52,516 nucleotides of DNA from Bacillota bacterium (GTDB lineage: Bacteria > Bacillota > Clostridia > Oscillospirales > Acutalibacteraceae): NCBI GenBank assembly GCA_023401495.1, contig JAEXDU010000001.1:1-52516 (forward strand). The letters are read 5' to 3'. The position numbers and the translations under genes are program-made. Below, one piece after another: positions 42,399 through 49,952 of this stretch. Within the stretch, counting starts at the first letter, position 1, and each line of letters begins with the position of its first letter. Below the pieces are notes generated by a model that did no database searches, was not told the origin of the DNA, and worked only from the letters and a program-made list of their open reading frames with translations.

Positions 42399-43274
42399 TT
42401 ATTTTGCGGGGATCCAGCCCTTGACCAGATCCTGATGATCCTTGGCCCATTCTCTCGCGACATCCAGCGGCTCGCCGCCCTTGTCTTCGATCGCGCCCAT
42501 CAGATCACCGAGCTCCTGCTCGCTCATTTTAAAGTTTTTCAGGAAATCCACAACCTCCGGCATATCCTTGGAAAGGTCTTTGCGGGCGACAATGTGGATA
42601 TTTTCCGCGGCTCCATAAACACCCTTCGGGTCTTCCAGAACCTTCAGGTCCCAGCGGGCGAACATCCAGTGAGGTTTCCACCCCGTCACCACGATCGGTT
42701 TCTTCGCATCGATCGCTTTTTTCAGCGCCGCCGTCATGGTGGGGCCGCTGCCGGGCAGAACCTTGTAATCCAGACCGTAGTCGGCAATCGCCTTGTCCGT
42801 GGCCTTCATGATTCCCGCACCGGAATCGATGCCGATGATCTCGCCGCCAAACTGATCTTTGTTGGCGTTCAGCTCTTCGATGCTGTTGACCGACACATAG
42901 CTCGGCACTGCAAGGCCGATCAGCGCGTTTTCGTAGCTGACGCCCAGATCATCCAGCTTATCGCCGTATTCCTTCATGTAATCCTCATGCGTTACCGGGA
43001 GCCAAACATCCATAAAGGCATCTGTATTTCCGCTGGCCACTGAAGTAAAGACCGGCGCAACATCCGCCATCGTCAGCTCTACCTTGTAGCCCATTTCATC
43101 CTCCAGAACCGCGGCGGCCAGATTGGTCATCGCAATTCCCTCGGACCAGTTGACATAACCAAGTTTTACCGTTTTCTTTTCAGATGCACCCGAGCTGCTG
43201 CCCGACGGGCTGCAGCCCGCCATCGCGCCCAGAAGCATGACCACACTCATTCCAATTGCTACTGCTTTTTTCAT
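42399..43274 (-). CDS. Glycine betaine/proline ABC binding lipoprotein, copy 1
   Basis: This 291-residue lipoprotein is the tandem twin of the downstream gene, with the same signal peptide and lipobox. The binding-cage stretches WSEGIAMTN, AFMDVWLPVTHEDYMKEYG and VVTGWKPHWMFARWDLK are present. Position differences from its twin (for example VVSGS, PSYVSVNS, KDQFGGEI) are mild and could tune affinity. It feeds the permease and ATPase encoded just upstream on the same strand. GGAGG precedes the ATG with good spacing. Glycine betaine, proline betaine, choline or carnitine are all possible ligands. Confidence 0.93.
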   Translation of the reverse strand: MKKAVAIGMSVVMLLGAMAGCSPSGSSSGASEKKTVKLGYVNWSEGIAMTNLAAAVLEDEMGYKVELTMADVAPVFTSVASGNTDAFMDVWLPVTHEDYMKEYGDKLDDLGVSYENALIGLAVPSYVSVNSIEELNANKDQFGGEIIGIDSGAGIMKATDKAIADYGLDYKVLPGSGPTMTAALKKAIDAKKPIVVTGWKPHWMFARWDLKVLEDPKGVYGAAENIHIVARKDLSKDMPEVVDFLKNFKMSEQELGDLMGAIEDKGGEPLDVAREWAKDHQDLVKGWIPAK

Positions 43275-43383
43275 AACTTCCTCCTTTGATCTTTCGTATT
43301 TATTCTCATGTCACTATGAAAAAGCTCTTTGATTCTCCGCGGGTTTTCAGGGGAGAAATCTGCCGCATTTGTTGCGCTGCAGA

Positions 43384-44220
43384 TCAGCCTTTCTTTCTTG
43401 CTTTGCCCAGACTCTGGGTGATGCGGTCGATCACCATAGCCAAAATCACAACCGCGAGACCGCCCTCAAAGCCCTGGCCCATCTTCATCTGTGTGATGCC
43501 CTGAAGCACCACGTTGCCCAGCCCGCCGGCTCCGATCATGGCCGAAATAACGACCATGGAAAGCGAAAGCAGGATCGTCTGGTTCAGACCGGCCAGAATG
43601 GTCGGCATCGCCATGGGGATCTGCACCTTCCACAGCAACTGGCCGGAGGTGGCGCCGAACGCCTTGGAGGCTTCCACCACATCGACCGGCACCTGGCGAA
43701 TGCCGAGGCTGGTCAGACGGACCACCGGAGGCATTGCGAAAATAACGGTTGCCACCGCGCCGGGTACCTCGCCCAAGTCAAAGAAATACACGGCGGGGAT
43801 TAAGTACACAAACGCGGGCATGGTCTGCATGAAATCCAGAATCGGGCGAATCGTGCTGTTCGCTTTATCGCTGCGGGACATCCAGATGCCAAGCGGCAGC
43901 CCCAGCAGCAGCGCAATCAGAGTTGCGGTAACGACCAGCGCCAGGGTTTCCATCGTCTGCTTCCACAGATTCATCGAAACGATGAGCAACAGCCCTATCA
44001 CTGTAAAAATTGCCGTTCCGCGCCCGGCCAGACGCCAGGCGATCACCGCAAGAATCGCGATCGTAATAAAAAACGGAATCCCATTGAAGATAAAATCAAA
44101 GCCGTTGATAATGCCCGAAAGTCCTTCCTTGATTCCGGTAAAAAACGGGGCCAGATTGACTGTAAGCCAATCGATCCCTCTCTCCACATAATCTCCGATC
44201 GGCAATCTAATCATTCCCAT
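43384..44220 (-). CDS. opuAB: Glycine betaine/proline ABC permease
   Basis: This 278-residue permease is of the OpuAB/ProW type. It has about seven hydrophobic segments. TATLIALLLGLPLGIWMSRS and PAFVYLIPAVYFFDLGEVPG are characteristic. The cytoplasmic loop VVEASKAFGATSGQLLWKVQ is the EAA motif that contacts the ATPase. It overlaps the ATPase stop by 14 bases, so translation is coupled. The two binding-protein genes follow on the same strand. Confidence 0.95.
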   Translation of the reverse strand: MGMIRLPIGDYVERGIDWLTVNLAPFFTGIKEGLSGIINGFDFIFNGIPFFITIAILAVIAWRLAGRGTAIFTVIGLLLIVSMNLWKQTMETLALVVTATLIALLLGLPLGIWMSRSDKANSTIRPILDFMQTMPAFVYLIPAVYFFDLGEVPGAVATVIFAMPPVVRLTSLGIRQVPVDVVEASKAFGATSGQLLWKVQIPMAMPTILAGLNQTILLSLSMVVISAMIGAGGLGNVVLQGITQMKMGQGFEGGLAVVILAMVIDRITQSLGKARKKG

Positions 44221-45400
44221 TTCCCTCCCCTACGATTCCCGCCAGAGCGGAAACCTTGAAAATCAGCCCCAGCAGCGTGTTTTCACTGTCGACTACGGCC
44301 ACCGGATATTTTGTCTTTAAAAACAGGGGAAGAATCTCTTCCACAAGAACGTCCGGCCCCACGGTGCAGATTTCTTTTTCCAAAATGCCCGAAAGGTCAT
44401 CTTTCCCCTCCCGGATCAGCTGGGTGACATCGTCGATCGTGACCAGGCCGAGCAGCCGGCCCTGCTTATCGGTAACATAAACGCTCGAAATTGCCGCTTC
44501 GCGCATTTGGCGCAGCGCCAAACGGGCACCGCCGGTTACCGTTATTACCGTATCCGTATCTCTCATGATCGACGACGCGGTCAGCACCTTGGAACGATTG
44601 ACCCCCTGCACAAACTTGCGGACATATTCATTCGCCGGATTGCTCAGGATTTCTTCCGGAGTACCGATCTGTACGATCACACCGTCTTTCATGATGGCGA
44701 TGCGGTCGCCCAGCTTCAGGGCTTCATCGAGGTCATGTGTGATAAAAATGATCGTCTTTTTCAGCCTGCGCTGCAAACTGATCAATTCGTTCTGCATTCC
44801 TTTACGGATCAGCGGGTCCAGCGCGCTGAACGCCTCATCCATCAGCAGAACATCCGGTGAAGTGGCCAGTGCCCGCGCCAGTCCCACACGCTGCTGCATG
44901 CCGCCGGAAAGCTGAGACGGATAGGAGTTTTCGTACCCCTTCAGTCCGACGATCTCGAGCATTTCTTCCGCCTTTTGGCGGCGGACCGCTTCGTCCTCTT
45001 TCTGGATCTCAAGGCCGAAAGCCACGTTTTCCGCTACTGTGCGGTGCGGCAAAAGCGCAAAATTCTGAAAAACCATCGCGATCTTTTTTCTGCGAACCGC
45101 CCGCAGCTTCTCTGCATCAAACTCTACGATATTTTCCCCATCGATCATCACCTGGCCGGAAGTGGGTTCGATCAATCGGTTCAGGCAGCGGATCAGCGTT
45201 GATTTTCCGCTGCCGGAAAGACCCATAACCACAAAGATTTCGCCCTCTTCCACCGCAAAGGAAGCATCGTTCACGCCAACACTGTGCTTGTACTTCTTTA
45301 AAACGGACTCTTTGGTTTCTCCCTCCTGCAAAAACGGGATCATCTTTTTCGGGGTGGCACCGAATATCTTATATAAGTTTTTGATTTCAACCTTTGTCAT
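44207..45400 (-). CDS. opuAA: Glycine betaine/proline ABC ATPase with CBS domains
   Basis: This 397-residue ATPase is of the OpuAA/ProV type. Walker A is GLSGSGKST (about residues 60-68), the signature is LSGGMQQR, Walker B is VLLMDEAFSALDP and the H-loop is IIFITHDLDEAL. A C-terminal CBS pair (about 280-395, ending in LLGLVTIDDVTQLI and AVVDSENTLLGLIF) senses ionic strength or c-di-AMP in relatives. It is first in the operon. A consensus promoter lies at 45504-45532. The cdaA gene elsewhere in this window makes c-di-AMP, which binds CBS pairs in related OpuC; that link is inferred. Confidence 0.96.
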   Translation of the reverse strand: MTKVEIKNLYKIFGATPKKMIPFLQEGETKESVLKKYKHSVGVNDASFAVEEGEIFVVMGLSGSGKSTLIRCLNRLIEPTSGQVMIDGENIVEFDAEKLRAVRRKKIAMVFQNFALLPHRTVAENVAFGLEIQKEDEAVRRQKAEEMLEIVGLKGYENSYPSQLSGGMQQRVGLARALATSPDVLLMDEAFSALDPLIRKGMQNELISLQRRLKKTIIFITHDLDEALKLGDRIAIMKDGVIVQIGTPEEILSNPANEYVRKFVQGVNRSKVLTASSIMRDTDTVITVTGGARLALRQMREAAISSVYVTDKQGRLLGLVTIDDVTQLIREGKDDLSGILEKEICTVGPDVLVEEILPLFLKTKYPVAVVDSENTLLGLIFKVSALAGIVGEGNGND

Positions 45401-45468
45401 TTCTGCTCATCCCCCAGTTCGTATTGAATCAAGCCTTTATTATGTTTATCTAAAAACGTCCGTATAGT

Positions 45469-45532
45469 AACAACTCTTAATGTAATACTAAGTTGTTAGT
45501 ACAATTATATTCAACCATGAAATTATTGTCAA
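45469..45532 (-). promoter_or_regulatory. opuA promoter with inverted repeats at the start point
   Basis: On the minus strand a consensus -35 TTGACA (45527-45532) and -10 TATAAT (45504-45509) are 17 bases apart, with a start near 45497. Just downstream are a palindrome ACTAAGTTGTTAGT (45487-45500) and an inverted repeat AACAACT/AGTTGTT (45469-45475 and 45491-45497). Both overlap the start point, where a repressor such as an OpuAR/GbsR-like protein would block transcription. No such regulator gene is nearby. Confidence 0.7.
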
Positions 45533-45873
45533 ATTAAAATTCTGTCGTCAGATTTCACTTTTATTTAATTTATCCAATTTCAGCTGAAAAAACAAGGAAA
45601 AAAGGATGCGGATTTTTACATTTTTATGATTAACTGCCAAATATTGCAACTTAATTTTATTATTTTTGCAGAAATTAAAAAATCTTCTGCATCTTCATGA
45701 TTTTGCCTTTTGCATCACCGCGATTGGAATAATTCATTTTTGGGTCCAGGACAGGAAAGCGGGGCGGTTTTGTTCCGCCGGAATGCGGCAGAAACTGCCC
45801 GATCGGTCAAAAATGTACCCTCCAAATATTGTTTTAATTTTTGACTGTAAGCTTTGAAAGAGAGCAAGACGGC

Positions 45874-45913
45874 AAAAAAGAGTCCGAATGCATTGTGCAT
45901 TCGGACTCTTTTT
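45874..45913 (-). terminator. Terminator after the TAXI binding-protein gene
   Basis: AAAAAGAGTCCGAATGCA pairs with TGCATTCGGACTCTTTTT around a three-base loop, ending in a T run on the minus strand. Confidence 0.9.
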
Positions 45914-46025
45914 CAATTCAAACCGGCTTCTTATTAAGAACCTTACGTCGTGCACAGCAACAAAATGCCGCGACTGAAAGAATTTTGAAACCTAAGGCAG
46001 ATAAAGCCTTAGTCCCTGTCGCCTG

Positions 46026-47036
46026 TCAAGGTTGAGAGGTAGAATTCTCGTTGTAAAAACGTTCTGCGCCGGGATGAAGCGGAACCGGAAGGTTCTTTGT
46101 AACAAAATCGAGATCCTTCATACTCTCCATGGAGTAATGGAGCTCATCCAAATCCTCTACAGACTGACGCAAAATTTTTGTGATCGTATAGACCAGCTCC
46201 TCGTCCATATCTTCATTGACGCAGAGCACACATTTCACGCCGAAGGTGGGCACATCTTCTTTTTGACCGGAGTAGGTACCGGCGGGAATCACCGCTTTGC
46301 GATACTGGTCGTTATCATCCAGTATCTCATTCAGTTCCTCATCGGTGTAGCGCAGCAGGCGGCAGGGAACGCTCTTTGCCAAATCCTGCATCGCCTTGAT
46401 GGGAACGCCGGCCAGCCCATGCATTGCATCCAGCTTTCCTTCCTCCAGTGCTTTGCTGCCGGAGCCGAGGCCATAATTCTCCAGCTTTGTATTGCTCGAA
46501 TTGATTCCGACAACCTGCAGGGCAATTCTTGCGGAAAGCTCGGTGGTGGAATTCTCCGGCCCCACAGCCACCCGCTTCCCCAGCAGATCATGTACATAGA
46601 CAGCATTCAGGGAATCCTTCGCGATCCAGTTGGAGCAGCTGAAATACACCGCACCGATCGTGCGCAGATTCTTCATTGGCTTTCCGGAAAATTCATCCTC
46701 GCCCCAGTAAGCGCAGTATGCCACATCCGCACTGACCAGAGCAAGATCAATCTGCCCGCCCTGCAGGCCTTCCACATTGGAAAGAGAGCCGTTTGATGCG
46801 CCAATGTTGATTTTCATCTGGGGTATGTTCTCATTGATGACCTGTGCAATGGCACGGCCTACCGGGTACATGGTACCGCCGCTGTCCGCAGTGCCGATGG
46901 TCAGCACCTGGATGGGCTGTTCCTTCTGCGTACCGGCGGCCGACGAGCCGCTGTCTGCCGCCTGGCACCCCGAAGCCGTTAAACCAAGAAGACACAATAC
47001 TGCAGCCAGTTTTTTGAAACAACTGCCTGTACTCAT
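46026..47036 (-). CDS. TAXI-family TRAP transporter binding lipoprotein (orphan)
   Basis: This protein of about 336 residues has a lipoprotein signal (KKLAAVLCLLGLTASGC). The TAXI-type ligand domain follows: QVLTIGTADSGGTMYPVGRAIAQVINEN, VEGLQGGQIDLALVSADVAY and GPENSTTELSARIALQVVGI. TAXI proteins normally feed a fused DctMQ permease, and a Thermus homologue binds glutamate or glutamine. No TRAP permease gene is in the window. It lies downstream of a GltS symporter and a CitA/CitB-type two-component pair on the same strand, about 750 bases from gltS. ATG at 47036 has GGGGAGG nine bases before it; ATG at 47042 is an alternative. Confidence 0.9.
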   Translation of the reverse strand: MSTGSCFKKLAAVLCLLGLTASGCQAADSGSSAAGTQKEQPIQVLTIGTADSGGTMYPVGRAIAQVINENIPQMKINIGASNGSLSNVEGLQGGQIDLALVSADVAYCAYWGEDEFSGKPMKNLRTIGAVYFSCSNWIAKDSLNAVYVHDLLGKRVAVGPENSTTELSARIALQVVGINSSNTKLENYGLGSGSKALEEGKLDAMHGLAGVPIKAMQDLAKSVPCRLLRYTDEELNEILDDNDQYRKAVIPAGTYSGQKEDVPTFGVKCVLCVNEDMDEELVYTITKILRQSVEDLDELHYSMESMKDLDFVTKNLPVPLHPGAERFYNENSTSQP

Positions 47037-47328
47037 TGACATCGCCCTCCCCTGTTATAAAATAACTGGAACAAACGCCGCATGTTTGTTTCCCATTTTG
47101 TGACAACTTACATTCAGAGTTTACCTTGTAAAATGAAACGCAAATAACAAAAAGCATCCAGTCGCTCATTCCATATTCTTTCAGCCGCCAAAGGTGTTTC
47201 CCAATGAAGGAAAAAATGACCGGCCAGATGATTTTCCCGGTCAAATCCATATACTTCTGTCGTGCGAAAATTCCGCCGGCAGCGGAAAACACCCTGACAA
47301 TACATTGATATTAAGATGCCCCGTTATG

Positions 47329-47408
47329 TATGCTGCCACAGACAAAACGCATTGGGATATTGCTGACCATCTCAAAGCCAATATCATAAGCTACTGTGCC
47401 ATGATACC
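47329..47408. repeat. Double-hairpin repeat, unit 1 (degenerate)
   Basis: It aligns end to end with the next two units: the TGCCACAGAC start, the AAAGCC junction and the TGATACC end are in the same order and spacing, but the stems have decayed. It shares its last bases with unit 2. Confidence 0.55.
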
Positions 47409-47486
47409 GCAGTCGCAAAGCACCATCGCGGTATCTTTTATGAAAACAAAGCCGGTATAACAGACGTTTCGTTACTTATTATACCA
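47402..47486. repeat. Double-hairpin repeat, unit 2
   Basis: The first hairpin is GATACCGC ... GCGGTATC with an AGTCGCAAAGCACCATC-type middle. The second is AAGCCGGTATAA ... TTATTATACCA, partly decayed. It overlaps unit 3 by seven bases, giving a repeat period of 78. Confidence 0.75.
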
Positions 47487-47564
47487 CAGGCGCAAAGCGC
47501 CGTCGTGGTATATTTTATCAATTGGCGAAGCTGGTATAATAGCCGCTCTGCGGTTATTATACCA
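47480..47564. repeat. Double-hairpin repeat, unit 3
   Basis: TATACCACAGGCGC ... GTCGTGGTATA forms hairpin one, and TGGTATAATAGCCG ... CGGTTATTATACCA forms hairpin two. It is the best-preserved copy of the cluster and closely matches the copy at 51654-51730. Confidence 0.85.
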
Positions 47565-47664
47565 TGACAGATCAGAAACCTACAAATAAATTTCAAACAA
47601 AAAAAATCAAACATCTTATAGAATCATGAGTATTTGTATTTTTTTGTATTTTAAAATGCAAATG

Positions 47665-47700
47665 TGCAAAAAGCAGGCTCTTTAGGAACCTGCTTTTTGC
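47665..47700 (-). terminator. Terminator after gltS
   Basis: GCAAAAAGCAGG pairs with CCTGCTTTTTGC around an 11-base loop with TTT/AAA-rich flanks, about 90 bases past the gltS stop. Confidence 0.8.
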
Positions 47701-47791
47701 AAACCAAATATCTATTGCTTGATGCAGACTTTTCTAAAAAGTCTGATCAAAAAGTAATGAACTCGTAGTCAAAAATGAAGGAAGCGGTTAC

Positions 47792-48991
47792 TCACAGCGT
47801 AGCAACCCAGGGCGCGATCATGCTGCAGAAAATCGGGTTGACGATATCCAGAACGATGAGCGCAAAAGGCGTGAATACAACCCAAGCCACGTTTGCAGGA
47901 CCGTATTCGGAAATAACGGAGCGCATATTCGCCATGGCGTTCGGGCCGGAACCCAGGCCGATACCAACATGGGCAGCAGCCATAACGGCGGCGTTGTAAT
48001 CTTTGCCGCACACCATATAAGTGACAAGCCATACCCACAAGAACATCAGAACGATCTGGCAGGCCAGAATGACGAGGAACGGACCGGCGACATTCGCCAG
48101 TTTTGTCACGTCAATGGTCATCATCGTCATCGCGATGAACAGATCGAGGGTGACGGAGTTGATCACATCCACCTCAGCCTCGTTGATCTCAAAATGGGCA
48201 GCATCGAGGATATTGCGAATGATAACGGCGCCCAGCATGCAGCCAACGAAATAGGGGAATTCAATGCCAGGCACATGGCCGGCGGCAATCGCGATATAAG
48301 AACCGATACCTGCGGAAATAATAACCAGGCAGGTACTGCCCATAAAACTCTTGGTATTCAGCGGAACGACTTCGTTATCGCTCTGCTTGCTGGCGTCCAC
48401 TTCGTCCTTGTTCGCGGTCAGCTTGTAGCGCTTGATCAGGAAACGGGAAGCGGGGCCGCCAACCAGGCTGGCGAAGATCATGCCGAAAGTAGCGCCCATA
48501 ACGCTGATGACGGTCGCATCGCCTGCACCGAGCTTTTCAAACAGAGGCGCAACCGCACCGGCGGTGCCTACGCCGCCCATCAGAGACAGCGAACCGAGAC
48601 CAAGGCCGAGCAGCGGGTGCAGACCCAGCGGCTTTGTCAGTAGAACGCCCAGAACATTCTGAGCAAGTATGGAACCGATGGTTGTGACGGTGATGCCGAT
48701 CAAAAGCTTGCCGCCCGCGTTTTTAATCAGCTTGGCGGAAGCAGACAGACCAATGGCGGTGAAGAAGATATCCATAAAGAATTCTTTCAGCACCTTCACA
48801 TCAAAGTTTACCGTCAAAACGCCGCCGTTCTTCAGCAAGGACAACACGATGCTGACGATCAGTCCACATACGATAACACCTGGGATACAATAGGTCCGTA
48901 AAAACTTGACTCGTTTGACGAGTCCGCGGCCAAGCAGTACAACCAGGGCCGCAATTGCACAGCTTTGCATTACGTCAAAAGATACTACCAC
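47792..48991 (-). CDS. gltS: Sodium/glutamate symporter
   Basis: This 399-residue carrier belongs to the GltS family, which takes up glutamate with Na+. It has about ten transmembrane segments in two inverted halves, with GLGLGSLSLMGGVGTAGAVAP and AAHVGIGLGSGPNAMANM as the two reentrant-loop motifs. The start FDVMQSCAIAALVVLLGRGL and the YCIPGVIVCGLIVSIVL helix are typical. The start is GTG at 48991 behind GGGAGAGG. It lies downstream of a CitB-type regulator gene in the same direction, with paired direct repeats in its promoter, so control by that system is likely. Confidence 0.95.
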   Translation of the reverse strand: MVVSFDVMQSCAIAALVVLLGRGLVKRVKFLRTYCIPGVIVCGLIVSIVLSLLKNGGVLTVNFDVKVLKEFFMDIFFTAIGLSASAKLIKNAGGKLLIGITVTTIGSILAQNVLGVLLTKPLGLHPLLGLGLGSLSLMGGVGTAGAVAPLFEKLGAGDATVISVMGATFGMIFASLVGGPASRFLIKRYKLTANKDEVDASKQSDNEVVPLNTKSFMGSTCLVIISAGIGSYIAIAAGHVPGIEFPYFVGCMLGAVIIRNILDAAHFEINEAEVDVINSVTLDLFIAMTMMTIDVTKLANVAGPFLVILACQIVLMFLWVWLVTYMVCGKDYNAAVMAAAHVGIGLGSGPNAMANMRSVISEYGPANVAWVVFTPFALIVLDIVNPIFCSMIAPWVATL

Positions 48992-49153
48992 AAAATCCTC
49001 TCCCTTATGTAGATACTCAAACTTGAACGGGACCGCCGTCCCGTTCTGTCATGGTGTGTGTGGTTTTTCAAAAAACCGAGGTCTCTGCTAAAAAGTTCAC
49101 CCACCTTTCTTTGTTTTCTCGGAAGCTTCCCCGGCCACCTCGAATATAGTTTG

Positions 49154-49225
49154 AGTATAAGGAGAGGAAAGAATTATTTCAATTTTAAGTAACTATCGTA
49201 ATTCTTTTGTAGCTAAAGTAATTGT
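49154..49225 (-). promoter_or_regulatory. gltS control region with paired direct repeats
   Basis: On the plus strand, AACTATCGTAATTCT (49191-49205) and AGCTAAAGTAATTGT (49211-49225) form direct repeats 20 bases apart, matching at 11 of 15 positions. On the minus strand they lie just upstream of a possible -10 TATACT (about 49154-49159). Two helical turns of spacing on the upstream side is the usual layout for activation by a CitB/DcuR-type response regulator. Binding is inferred. Confidence 0.55.
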
Positions 49226-49262
49226 GCTACTTGAACATATCGCAACAAATACATTTTAATTT

Positions 49263-49952
49263 TTATTTCATTTTACTAAAAGAATACTTAATTGCCGGTC
49301 TGCCCCCCGTTTGATAATCGATTGTGCTGGTGATTTCGTTCGTTTCTACCATGAAGCTCATATAGCGGCGCACCGTAATCCGCGAGAGGTGTACCCTCTC
49401 GGCGATCTCTTCACTGGTGAACATGGACGAGCTGTTTTCCATCAAAAAACGGCGGATCATATTCATGGTGCTGTCGTTCAGGCCCTTGGCCAGAATTTGG
49501 GACGGCGCCGTTTTGCCCGCAGTGGAGCAAAGCATTTCATCGATTTCTTCCTGCCGGAGGGCGCCGTCATGGGTATGCCAGCGCTCATGGGACTGGCGGA
49601 ACTTATCCAAAGCCTCGCGGAAGCGTTGGTATTCAAACGGCTTGACCAGATAATCCAGAATGCCGCGCGAAACCATCTGGCAGACGATCTGGGCATCGCT
49701 GGCCGAGGTAACCATGATAATATCGGGAGCCTTTCCCATTCCGTGCAGACGATCCACGAATTCCATTCCGTTCATGACGGGAGTATAGTAGTCCAGAATA
49801 ATCAAGGGCACATCGTGCCCTTTCAAATATTCCAGCGCCTGCGCGCCATTCTGAAACACCGCCTGCACCGCAAAGCCGGGAGTGTTTTCAATATATCTGC
49901 AGTTGATATCCGCCACCATGGAATCATCCTCAATAATGATTACCTGATACAT
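49263..49952 (-). CDS. CitB/DcuR-type response regulator
   Basis: This 229-residue regulator has a receiver domain (1-120) with acidic pocket EDD (8-10) and phosphorylatable D54 (LIILDYYTPVMNG). K105-type residues follow in ILDYLVKPFEYQRF. The C-terminal part (about 165-225) has a helix-turn-helix (SSMFTSEEIAERVHLSRITV, then RRYMSFMVETNEITS), as in CitB/DcuR. It would activate transport genes when phosphorylated by the adjacent kinase. It overlaps the kinase stop by 23 bases and is followed by gltS, its probable target. Confidence 0.94.
   Translation of the reverse strand: MYQVIIIEDDSMVADINCRYIENTPGFAVQAVFQNGAQALEYLKGHDVPLIILDYYTPVMNGMEFVDRLHGMGKAPDIIMVTSASDAQIVCQMVSRGILDYLVKPFEYQRFREALDKFRQSHERWHTHDGALRQEEIDEMLCSTAGKTAPSQILAKGLNDSTMNMIRRFLMENSSSMFTSEEIAERVHLSRITVRRYMSFMVETNEITSTIDYQTGGRPAIKYSFSKMK

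Larger units (their letters stand above)
45401..46025. other. Intergenic region before the opuA operon
   Basis: Apart from the opuA promoter and the terminator at 45874-45913, this AT-rich stretch shows no gene or recognised RNA. Confidence 0.6.
47043..47791. other. Gap with tandem palindromic repeats
   Basis: This 750-base gap holds three tandem copies of a double-hairpin repeat (47329-47564) and a terminator for gltS (47665-47700). The left part (47043-47328), which should hold the TAXI gene promoter, shows no clear -35/-10 pair. No gene is supported. Confidence 0.7.

Noticed and set aside
46831..47292. Small gene upstream of the TAXI gene
   Set aside because: The frame overlaps the TAXI signal peptide out of frame, has no start signal and no family features.
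47329..47564. CRISPR array
   Set aside because: The repeats are contiguous and palindromic along their whole length, have no unique spacers, and no cas gene is present.
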